Position numbers and translations under genes: made by a program
Assembly: GCA_903873905.1 (NCBI GenBank)
Contig: CAIQQJ010000116.1
Coordinates: 1 to 41,810, forward strand
Reading direction: 5' to 3'
Length of the DNA stretch: 41,810 bases
DNA from: an uncultured Flavobacteriales bacterium
GTDB lineage: Bacteria > Bacteroidota > Bacteroidia > Palsa-965
Shown: piece after piece, positions 25,784-33,044 of the stretch
Position numbering within the stretch: the stretch's first letter is position 1
Layout: the number at the start of each line of letters is the position of its first letter
The notes under the pieces: model-generated
The model's database searches: none
Seen by the model: only the letters and a program-made list of their open reading frames with translations
What the model was told of the DNA's origin: nothing

Positions 25784-25877
25784 AAAATAAAGTGGGCAAG
25801 TTGAAAGGTTGAAATTTGGATTGTTATTTCTGGTTTACTTTGGTTAATATTTCAAATAGATTGATTAAAAGTTAGAG

Positions 25878-26312
25878 ATGAAAAAATATAATGTACGAGT
25901 TTATGCGTTGATCATCCACGAAGGAAATATTCTTGTGACGGATGAGATTTGCGGTGGCGTACATATGACAAAATTTCCTGGAGGAGGGAACGAGTGGGGG
26001 GAAGGATTAATTGAAACGGTGAAACGTGAATGCGTGGAAGAATTGGCGCAAGAACCAATTTCAGTCGAACATTTTTATACAACTGATTTTTTTGTTGTCT
26101 CCGCTTTTCATTCCAATGATCAAATGATAAGTGTGTATTATAAGGTTGAAATTCCGAATCCTCAGAAAGTTGAAGTAGTACTGAATGCTTTTGATTTTCC
26201 TGAAGTAAAGGAGCGTGCGCAGATTTTTCGTTGGTTACCAATGGAAAATTTGTCGCCCAATGATTTTACATTGCCGATTGATAAAAGAGTTGCTGAATTG
26301 TTGTGTAAATAA
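25878..26312 (+). CDS. Nudix hydrolase
   Basis: A 144-aa protein with the Nudix box G36-x5-E42-x7-R50-E-C-V-E54-E55, which binds Mg2+ and cleaves nucleoside-diphosphate-linked substrates. The box's final glycine position is Ala57, a mild departure. The N-terminal strand VRVYALIIHEGNILVTDE and the late FRWLPMENL are typical of the fold. The substrate cannot be predicted. The start codon at 25878 has a purine-rich AGTTAGAG just before it. An AGTTGAAAGGTTGAAA intergenic word lies upstream, and a hairpin immediately follows the stop. Confidence 0.88.
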   Translation: MKKYNVRVYALIIHEGNILVTDEICGGVHMTKFPGGGNEWGEGLIETVKRECVEELAQEPISVEHFYTTDFFVVSAFHSNDQMISVYYKVEIPNPQKVEVVLNAFDFPEVKERAQIFRWLPMENLSPNDFTLPIDKRVAELLCK

Positions 26313-26342
26313 AAAAGGTTCATCATTTCTGACAAACCTTTT
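26313..26342. terminator. Bidirectional hairpin between Nudix and DUF5777 genes
   Basis: AAAAGGTT (26313-26320) pairs with AACCTTTT (26335-26342) around a 14-nt loop. The A and T runs flank the stem in both directions, fitting a shared terminator for these convergent genes. Confidence 0.65.
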
Positions 26343-26368
26343 CATTGTTGCAAATTATTTTATTTAAC

Positions 26369-27295
26369 TTATTTCTTCTTAGGCGACTTTGCAAATACGC
26401 GGGCAATATTGAATCCAACTCGAATATTTCCTTTTAACCAATCGCTGGTATTGTAAGGGATAAATTGAGCCTCATTCATGCCGTATTCATTGGAGAAAGA
26501 AACTTGGAATACGTGGCCTCCTGTTTCTAAATCGAAGCCAATTCCAAATGGATCATGGTATATGGTTTTATCCGCAATATATTTATTCACTCGATACGCG
26601 TATTCAAAAGTTATTGCAAATCTTTTGGAGACTTTGTAACGACCAGAAATACCTGTTGCAAAAATATTGTTTTTGTCAATCGCATGGTCTACGATATTGT
26701 AGTGAATGAAAAATTCATTTAACTCCAACGAAAGATTTTCGCTAAATTTTCTAGCGACTACCAATGTATTTGTATAGGAGATGCGATCAACAGGATAATG
26801 CCATTTGTCAACTCCTGTGAAGGCTGCATTTGGATCGTGCAAGAATGTATAATTGATCTTAGACTGCAGCGTCATTGAAAGTGGTGTTTTATTGTCAGTA
26901 GTTTGACGCAACAATTTTATTTTGACTGAAGCATCAGCAAGTTTATCTGCAGATGTTCTTCCAATACCAACTTGTAACCAATCTGTAATCCCGTGATCCA
27001 ATGCCAAACGAATGCAAGCTCCTCCATCGAGGCCGAATGCATTGTATGCGGGATTACCGTTTCCTGAAGCAATGTCACCGAAGCGGTGTGAAATTAGGAT
27101 ATCCACAGCGCCTTTTCCCATTGTCTCAGTTGTTGGGAATCCTATTATTTGAGTTGCCTTAAATGTTGCGTTGGTATAATCTTTAACGGGAGTATTTAAT
27201 GCATCAATACTGTCGGCCATTCTTTGCAAATCATCAATTTGTGCAAACAGATGAAACGAAGAAAACAGCAATGCAGATAGGAGAATCTTTTTCAT
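26369..27295 (-). CDS. DUF5777-type outer-membrane beta-barrel protein
   Basis: A 308-aa protein with signal peptide MKKILLSALLFSSFHLFAQ. The mature part begins with a short helical region, then the family hallmarks KATQIIGFPTTETMGKG, LISHRFGDI, NAFGLDGGACIRLALDHGIT and DWLQVGIGRTS, followed by repeated amphipathic strands and NEYGMNEAQFIPY near the end. This matches my memory of the DUF5777 barrel family. It is the last gene of a minus-strand trio with two small lipoprotein cytochromes, 18 bp after the second. A role with those cytochromes, such as envelope electron transfer or transport, is inferred from the context only. Confidence 0.82.
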   Translation of the reverse strand: MKKILLSALLFSSFHLFAQIDDLQRMADSIDALNTPVKDYTNATFKATQIIGFPTTETMGKGAVDILISHRFGDIASGNGNPAYNAFGLDGGACIRLALDHGITDWLQVGIGRTSADKLADASVKIKLLRQTTDNKTPLSMTLQSKINYTFLHDPNAAFTGVDKWHYPVDRISYTNTLVVARKFSENLSLELNEFFIHYNIVDHAIDKNNIFATGISGRYKVSKRFAITFEYAYRVNKYIADKTIYHDPFGIGFDLETGGHVFQVSFSNEYGMNEAQFIPYNTSDWLKGNIRVGFNIARVFAKSPKKK

Positions 27296-27313
27296 AAAAT
27301 GAATTGGGAGAAA

Positions 27314-27697
27314 TTAATTATTGGGAGAACCATCAAGACACCAATTGTAAATTTGTCTCAACTGACAACTATCGAGTTGATAACCTGGAGGCATTGGATG
27401 AAATCCTGGTTTGTGCCAAGATGCCCCTACAAGAACAGAGGAGGTGCCATTAGCTGTCCAGGGGAAAACTCCAGAGTAGGTGGATAAATTTGCGCCACCA
27501 TTTGGATTGGAAGAGGAATGACATCCGATGCAAAAGTTTTGAACTATGGGAGCTATGTGAGTGCTGTAGGATGGATGAGCAGTGGAATCACAGGGTGTAA
27601 ATAATCCAATCCCTGGATATATCTCATCTAACTTATCTTTATAACACGATGTGAATACACAAGCGGAAATGGCCGCAAGGAAAAAAAGTTTTTTCAT
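27314..27697 (-). CDS. Lipoprotein mono-haem cytochrome c-like protein
   Basis: The start is the ATG at 27697, giving MKKLFFLAAISACVFTSC with a lipobox (FTS-Cys18); an upstream extension of 13 codons overlaps the preceding gene. The 127-aa product carries a haem attachment motif C56-I-G-C59-H60 and a downstream HPMPPG whose Met is a likely axial ligand. Extra cysteines (CDST, DSCQL, NWC) occur in the mature protein. It should be membrane-anchored on the periplasmic side. It is sandwiched between another cytochrome-like lipoprotein gene and the DUF5777 gene. Confidence 0.8.
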   Translation of the reverse strand: MKKLFFLAAISACVFTSCYKDKLDEIYPGIGLFTPCDSTAHPSYSTHIAPIVQNFCIGCHSSSNPNGGANLSTYSGVFPWTANGTSSVLVGASWHKPGFHPMPPGYQLDSCQLRQIYNWCLDGSPNN

Positions 27698-27705
27698 ATT
27701 CTCAA

Positions 27706-28080
27706 TTAATTGTCTTTTGCTCCTTGGGCAATCCAAATAAAGAGCAATTTAATTTGACGATCTGTAAGTGGAGAGTAGGGCGGGCGTGGCATGAATTCCT
27801 CTCCTGAACCAGTCGTGACGGATTGATAAATTCGACTCTGCTTTGGTTGGCCAGGTACAACTCGTCTAGCTACATCATTATAAGTCACTAATGGGAAGGC
27901 CTCACCATGTCCAGAACCAACGCTATCATGGCAACCAGATTGTTGGCATCCACTAATAAAAATTGGCTTAATGTCAGTCTGATAACTTACTTGATGATCT
28001 GGAAGAATTGGTTGGTGGGTACAGGAAAAGAAAAATGAAAATGCTGAAACTAGCATTATAACCACAATCACTTTTTTCAT
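27706..28080 (-). CDS. Lipoprotein with C-x4-C-H haem-binding-like motif
   Basis: A 124-aa product with lipoprotein signal MKKVIVVIMLVSAFSFFFSC (Cys20). SYQTDIKPIFISGC-QQSG-CHD follows the layout of Bacteroidota and Planctomycetes cytochrome-c-like domains, where the spacing is C-x4-C-H instead of C-x2-C-H. FMPRPP near residue 96 supplies a potential axial Met, and LTDRQIKLLFIWIAQGAKDN is the usual C-terminal helix. First gene of the trio; its stop is eight bases from the next start. TATCTTTA on its strand near 28094-28101 is a 7-of-8 match to the -7 element. Confidence 0.78.
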   Translation of the reverse strand: MKKVIVVIMLVSAFSFFFSCTHQPILPDHQVSYQTDIKPIFISGCQQSGCHDSVGSGHGEAFPLVTYNDVARRVVPGQPKQSRIYQSVTTGSGEEFMPRPPYSPLTDRQIKLLFIWIAQGAKDN

Positions 28081-28201
28081 ATGTGATATTTTTGTAAAGA
28101 TAAGTAATGTATTTATTTATTAAGACGAGGGAAATGCCTAAAAGGTTGGTTGCCACCTTAAAGTTTTCTTAAAAAAACACAAATTTCGAATGTGCTATTT
28201 T

Positions 28202-28906
28202 TCAGATGTTACGAATTCTGGTGAAAAGACTTGCCAGTGTTACTTTCATCATATAATACACTGCACCCACCGAGTTAATTGAAGAAACTCCTCCTTGCCT
28301 TTCACGCATTTGCACTTGAACTTCTCCTACTTGAAGTTTATTCTTGGAAAATAAAACTATCGCTTCAGGTTCTGGATATTCATCAGGATAATATTCATTT
28401 ACTAGCGCAAGTACTTTTCGGTTTAGCAATCGAAATCCCGATGTCGTATCATTGATTGAAAACCCAGTGAGTAATTTGTTAAGTCGGGAAAAATATTTTA
28501 TTCCTGCTCGACGCATGTTTGAAGATTGAAATCCTTCTTTCGAAAGAAAGCGCGAACCGATTGTAACATCCCAATTGTTTTTAATAGATGCTGCAATTAT
28601 TTTTGGAATTTCAGATGCGGGATGCTGTCCATCACCATCAACCTGAATGGCGTAATCAAAATTATTCTCGAAAGCATATTTGAATCCAGTTTGCATGGCA
28701 CCGCCAATGCCGAGGTTGACAGGAAGGTGAAGTGCAACGCAGTGTAGTTTGTCGATGATTTTCCCAGTTTCATCAGTAGAGCAATCATTTACCACAACAA
28801 CAGTAAGTTGTAATTTATGACTAATTGCAACTGACAATAAATCCTCGACTACATTTTTTATCGAATGCGATTCATTGAAAGCGGGAACGATTGCGGCGAT
28901 TTTCAT
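28202..28906 (-). CDS. Family 2 glycosyltransferase, dolichol-phosphate-mannose-synthase-like
   Basis: A 234-aa soluble GT2 enzyme with IVPAFNESHSI, VVVNDCSTDETG, NLGIGGAMQTGFKYA and QVDGDGQHP (metal-binding DGD), followed by IGSRFL, TTSGFRLLNRKVL and MRERQGGVSS. These are the motifs of DPM1/GtrB-like enzymes that transfer sugars to polyprenyl phosphate or act on cell-surface glycans. It lacks the C-terminal membrane segments of GtrB, so it probably acts as a peripheral membrane protein. It stands alone: 121 bp to the cytochrome trio downstream and 168 bp to the T9SS gene upstream; neither gap has a clear terminator. Confidence 0.88.
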   Translation of the reverse strand: MKIAAIVPAFNESHSIKNVVEDLLSVAISHKLQLTVVVVNDCSTDETGKIIDKLHCVALHLPVNLGIGGAMQTGFKYAFENNFDYAIQVDGDGQHPASEIPKIIAASIKNNWDVTIGSRFLSKEGFQSSNMRRAGIKYFSRLNKLLTGFSINDTTSGFRLLNRKVLALVNEYYPDEYPEPEAIVLFSKNKLQVGEVQVQMRERQGGVSSINSVGAVYYMMKVTLASLFTRIRNI

Positions 28907-29074
28907 GGGTTATAAATGGCGGGATGTTTTTTAATTTATTTCTAATTCACAAAAAAAGTTTAGCTGACAAATGAAAGTTATTTATGGAGTTGTTTAGCTG
29001 TATCAGAAGCCTGGTATTCTTAGATCGAAATGCTGAAATAATTAGTACCTAGAATTTAAAATTTCATTACGGAA

Positions 29075-29581
29075 TTAGCGTGTCAAAGTGATTTTTGAAG
29101 TGTGCGTGGTAGTTTCTGATAAGGATTTTATTGTGCAACGGATAACATACACGCCATTTGCATTTGACGATAGATTTACTTGGAAAAGTTGTTTTCCTGC
29201 ATAACCTGAACTTTTTTCAGAATACACAATTTGTCCAAGTACGTTTACTGCCTCAATTGAGATATCGGCATTTTCCGATAATGTGTATTCCAGGAAAAAT
29301 TGCCCATTGCTTGGATTTGGGAAAAGGCCAAGAGTTTCACTTTCATTCACAGGAACCATTCCTGTGCCGATAGATGTGGGTTGCTGAAAACCTTGTGTTA
29401 ATATAAAAGTTCCACTCGTAAAAGTTCCAGTAATCGAACCTTGTCCAATTGTAAATGAATTAGTAAAACCCGCTCCACTTGCAAATCCGCCTCCTGAAGC
29501 CAAAACATCAGGGGCACTTGACTGTGCAATTAGGACATGGCCAAGAATTCCGCTTGCAATAAAAAGGATGATTTTTTTCAT
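29075..29581 (-). CDS. Secreted protein with T9SS type A sorting domain
   Basis: A 168-aa protein with signal peptide MKKIILFIASGILGHVLIAQ, a glycine- and threonine-rich region (SGGGFASGAGFTNSFTIGQG; TFTSGTFILTQGFQQP) and a C-terminal type A sorting domain of about 75 residues (LGLFPNPSNGQFFLEY, VNVLGQIVYSE, NANGVYVIRC, and the basic end SKITLTR). Type IX secretion moves such proteins across the outer membrane and usually anchors them on the cell surface. It lies 27 bp downstream of the collagen-like protein gene, so the two are probably one transcript. Confidence 0.9.
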   Translation of the reverse strand: MKKIILFIASGILGHVLIAQSSAPDVLASGGGFASGAGFTNSFTIGQGSITGTFTSGTFILTQGFQQPTSIGTGMVPVNESETLGLFPNPSNGQFFLEYTLSENADISIEAVNVLGQIVYSEKSSGYAGKQLFQVNLSSNANGVYVIRCTIKSLSETTTHTSKITLTR

Positions 29582-29608
29582 GAGAAAATATTTAGCGGTT
29601 ATGATATA

Positions 29609-30574
29609 TTACAACTTGATAATTGTTACGGTCAACACACCTTGTAATTGAGGGGCTGCAGCACTGCTTACGTTTGCGTTAGATGAACCTACAGCACCAC
29701 TGATGGCTTTCACTTCAAAGGTGTGAGTTGATGCGGATAAATTATAGGTCTGTTGAAAAGACCAATTGGAAATCAATTGTGCAAGTGCAGATGTATTTGC
29801 AATGGCAATTCTCCTTTGGCCTCCTGTAGTTGAAACAACACCATCACAGAATAATCCAATATCTACTACAGAAAAAGTTGCTGATGTTGCGCCTGTACTT
29901 TGAATTCCTCCACTTGTGTTGACAATAACTTTACAATTCGCAGGAATGGTAATTGTTTGTGTTAATCCTGGAATCAGTGTGTAGGTTGTGGTTGATGAAC
30001 TCACAACCAATTGACTTGTCCCATAAACTTCTGTTACAGCTTGTCCTGTTGTTCCTGATATTCCAGTTGGGCCTGTTGCTCCAATGGAACCTGCAGATCC
30101 AGTTGGTCCTGTCGCGCCATTTGCACCTGAAGGACCTGTAGCTCCTGTTGGGCCAGTTGGACCACCTGAAGAACTTCCTGAAGTTTGTGCATACAATGCA
30201 TAAGGAACTGAAAGCAATTGAGAAGAACCAGCAGAAACAAAATTTGTTCCACCAGTAATATCCATTCCTATTTCCAAATAAAATGGACCGAGCGCCCAAT
30301 TTATAGCGCTGAACGTAGCCGTAATTGGTGTACCCATTCCCATCTGAACGCTATAGAGACCGAATTGATTGGAAGTAGGAAAATGGTTTTCCTTGTAAAC
30401 AACTGTGCCTGTTGAAGAGCCTTGGTGAATTGTTAATTGCAATCCAAGTGCTTGATTGGTTAATGGATTTCCCAAATTATCGCGTGCAACACCTTGGTAG
30501 TTTACACCTTGTGGAGCTTGCGCAAACATTGAAAAGGAAATTAATGCGAAACAAAAAGTGACGATGTTTTTCAT
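29609..30574 (-). CDS. Secreted collagen-like protein
   Basis: A 321-aa protein with signal peptide MKNIVTFCFALISFSMFAQ. Residues 20-130 form an N-terminal domain (APQGVNYQGVARDNLGNPL; TVVYKENHFPTSNQFGLYSV; LLSVPYALYAQ) that I recall from many Bacteroidota secreted proteins. Residues about 138-178 are 13 Gly-X-Y triplets, mostly GPT, GAT and GPS, consistent with a short collagen-like triple helix. The C-terminal 140 residues are beta-rich (TQTITIPANCKVIVNTSGG) and may be a trimeric head. It has no T9SS domain of its own, but the next gene has one. Confidence 0.88.
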   Translation of the reverse strand: MKNIVTFCFALISFSMFAQAPQGVNYQGVARDNLGNPLTNQALGLQLTIHQGSSTGTVVYKENHFPTSNQFGLYSVQMGMGTPITATFSAINWALGPFYLEIGMDITGGTNFVSAGSSQLLSVPYALYAQTSGSSSGGPTGPTGATGPSGANGATGPTGSAGSIGATGPTGISGTTGQAVTEVYGTSQLVVSSSTTTYTLIPGLTQTITIPANCKVIVNTSGGIQSTGATSATFSVVDIGLFCDGVVSTTGGQRRIAIANTSALAQLISNWSFQQTYNLSASTHTFEVKAISGAVGSSNANVSSAAAPQLQGVLTVTIIKL

Positions 30575-30823
30575 AATATTATTTTGAAGTCTCGAAAGAT
30601 ATTAAGTTTACAAATGAAGGCTGCCTTTTATTATTAAGAAATGATTCACAATTGTAAATTACCAAGGGAAAATGCCTCTTTTAAAAGTTTGTCGTACAAA
30701 AAGTTCTATTCGTAGAAATGTGAAAAAAACTGATCAAACCACTGCTAGTGAAAGAAAAATTCACTATATCTTTACTAGCAACATTACTACATTCTCCCTT
30801 TTTACAAGTTAATTATTATTAAG

Positions 30824-33025
30824 ATGACTGATACTGAGAGTCTTACTTTGACTGAACAGTTACAAAAATACTTTGGGTTTAATAAGTTCAAAGGACATCA
30901 GGAAGAGATTATCAGGAGCGTTCTCGATGGAAAAGACACTTTTGTGATTATGCCAACTGGTGGTGGAAAATCGCTTTGCTACCAATTGCCGGCTTTGATG
31001 AGTGATGGTGTAGCGATAATTGTTTCCCCTTTGATTGCTTTGATGAAAAATCAAGTGGATGCCATTCGAAATCATGGTTCGGAAGATGGCATTGCGCATT
31101 TCATGAATTCATCCTTGAACAAAGCTGAAATTCTTCAGGTCAAAAAAGACATTACTTCAGGAAAAACAAAGTTGCTTTATGTTGCTCCAGAATCCTTGAC
31201 TAAAGAGGACAACATCAATTTTTTCAAGGAAATAAAAATTTCATTTTTTGCAATTGACGAAGCACATTGTATTTCAGAATGGGGCCATGATTTCCGTCCA
31301 GAATACCGTCGTCTTCGTGATATCATAGAAGCAATTGGAACAGTTCCGATTATTGCATTGACAGCAACAGCAACTCCAAAAGTTCAGCAAGACATTGTAA
31401 AGAATCTCGGAATGTTGGAGGCAAATATTTTTAAATCATCTTTCAATCGACCAAATCTTTATTATGAGGTTCGTCCGAAAGTGAATGTGGTGAAGGAGAT
31501 TATCAAATTCATTAAAAAAAATACCGGGAAATCTGGAATCATTTATTGCCTGAGTCGAAAAAAAGTGGAAGAGATTGCTGAATTTCTTCAGGTGAATGGA
31601 ATCAAAGCACTTCCTTATCATGCTGGGCTCGATGCACAAACGCGTGCAAAAACACAGGATGATTTTCTGATGGAAGAAATTGATGTGATCGTTGCAACAA
31701 TAGCATTTGGAATGGGCATTGACAAACCAGATGTTCGTTTTGTAATTCATCATGATGTTCCGAAATCATTGGAAGGTTATTATCAGGAAACAGGTCGTGC
31801 AGGCCGTGATGGAGGAGAAGGACAATGTCTTTCATTCTATGCTTATGCGGATATTCAGAAGCTGGAGAAATTCATGAAGGGAAAACCGGTTGCTGAAGTG
31901 GAAATTGGAAAACAACTTTTGTTGGAAACGGTTGCTTTTGCAGAATCGTCTGCTTGTCGGAGAAAAGTTTTACTTCATTATTTCGGTGAAACTTATAAAG
32001 AAGATAAATGTGATAATTGTGATAATTGTAAACATCCTAGGGCGAAAATAGATGCGACGGATGATGTTTGTTTGGTGATTGAAACCGTTTGTGATGTAAA
32101 GGAAAAATTCAAATCCAAACATATCATTCAGGTTTTATTGGGAGATGTTACCTCAACAGTTTCTTCCTACAAGCACGATGACCTTGAAGTTTTTGGAAAA
32201 GGAAATGAAGATGGAAAAGATGAGGCGCATTGGAATGCTGTAATTAGAACTGCCTTGCTAGAATGTTTTTTGACAAAAGACATTGATAATTATGGTTTAT
32301 TGAAAATTTCAAAAGCGGGTAAAGATTTTCTTGCAAATCCAACACCTATGTTCGTAACGCGCGATCATGATTATGAAGGTGCGGAAAGCGATGATGATGA
32401 TGAAATGGAAGGTGGAAAAACAGGAGCAGGATCTGATCCCGTTTTATTTGCCATGTTGAAAGATTTGGTGAAACAAGTTGCGCGTCAAAAAAATCTTCCT
32501 CCTTATGTGATTTTTCAGGAAACATCTTTGGATGAAATGGCGATTCAGTATCCTATCAACATGGAGGAGATGACACGCATCACTGGTGTTGGTCAAGGAA
32601 AAGCATTGAAGTTTGGAAAACCTTTCATTGATCTCATTGCAAAATATGTGGAGGAAAATGAAATCGAACGTCCACAGGATTTGCTGGTGAAATCTATCAT
32701 CAATAAATCCGGATTAAAAGTCCACATCATTCAAAGTGTTGATCGTAAATTGGATTTGGTTGATGTTGCTGCAGCGAAGCGATTGAAGTTGGATGATTTG
32801 ATTCATGAAATTGAAACCATTGTTCTTTCCGGCACAAAATTGAATATCAGCTATTATATCGACAGCATGATGGATTCCGATAAGCAGGATGAGATCATTG
32901 AATATTTCAAGGAATCAGAATCAGATTCTCTTGAAGATGCAATTGCAGAATTGGGCGAAGAGGATTTTACACAAGAGGAAATTCGATTGGTACGAATTAA
33001 GTTTTTGAGTGAATTCGGAAATTAG
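30824..33025 (+). CDS. recQ: ATP-dependent DNA helicase RecQ
   Basis: A 733-aa 3'-5' superfamily 2 helicase. Visible motifs are FGFNKFKGHQEE (motif 0), Walker A PTGGGKS at 44-50, DEAH at 145-148 with the following aromatic loop CISEWGHDFRPEY, TATATP, motif IV IIYCLSRK, and motif VI QETGRAGRDG at 321-330. Zinc ligands are Cys378, 396, 399 and 402, followed by a winged-helix region and an HRDC domain (about 540-615). A C-terminal extension of about 110 residues is longer than E. coli RecQ (about 610 aa); I recall this size as usual in Bacteroidota. An acidic stretch (ESDDDDEMEGG) separates the winged-helix and HRDC parts. TATCTTTA upstream is a 7-of-8 match to the -7 element. Confidence 0.97.
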   Translation: MTDTESLTLTEQLQKYFGFNKFKGHQEEIIRSVLDGKDTFVIMPTGGGKSLCYQLPALMSDGVAIIVSPLIALMKNQVDAIRNHGSEDGIAHFMNSSLNKAEILQVKKDITSGKTKLLYVAPESLTKEDNINFFKEIKISFFAIDEAHCISEWGHDFRPEYRRLRDIIEAIGTVPIIALTATATPKVQQDIVKNLGMLEANIFKSSFNRPNLYYEVRPKVNVVKEIIKFIKKNTGKSGIIYCLSRKKVEEIAEFLQVNGIKALPYHAGLDAQTRAKTQDDFLMEEIDVIVATIAFGMGIDKPDVRFVIHHDVPKSLEGYYQETGRAGRDGGEGQCLSFYAYADIQKLEKFMKGKPVAEVEIGKQLLLETVAFAESSACRRKVLLHYFGETYKEDKCDNCDNCKHPRAKIDATDDVCLVIETVCDVKEKFKSKHIIQVLLGDVTSTVSSYKHDDLEVFGKGNEDGKDEAHWNAVIRTALLECFLTKDIDNYGLLKISKAGKDFLANPTPMFVTRDHDYEGAESDDDDEMEGGKTGAGSDPVLFAMLKDLVKQVARQKNLPPYVIFQETSLDEMAIQYPINMEEMTRITGVGQGKALKFGKPFIDLIAKYVEENEIERPQDLLVKSIINKSGLKVHIIQSVDRKLDLVDVAAAKRLKLDDLIHEIETIVLSGTKLNISYYIDSMMDSDKQDEIIEYFKESESDSLEDAIAELGEEDFTQEEIRLVRIKFLSEFGN

Positions 33026-33044
33026 ATCTGAGGAAAATCTTAGC

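Noticed and set aside
27127-27136. Single TGTTGGGA match inside the DUF5777 gene
   Set aside because: There is no partner arm and it is within a conserved coding region, so it is a chance match to the palindrome arm.
29931-30299. Alternative frames across the collagen-like gene
   Set aside because: Long overlapping frames there are by-products of the Gly-X-Y codon periodicity; only the annotated frame has a signal peptide and coherent domains.
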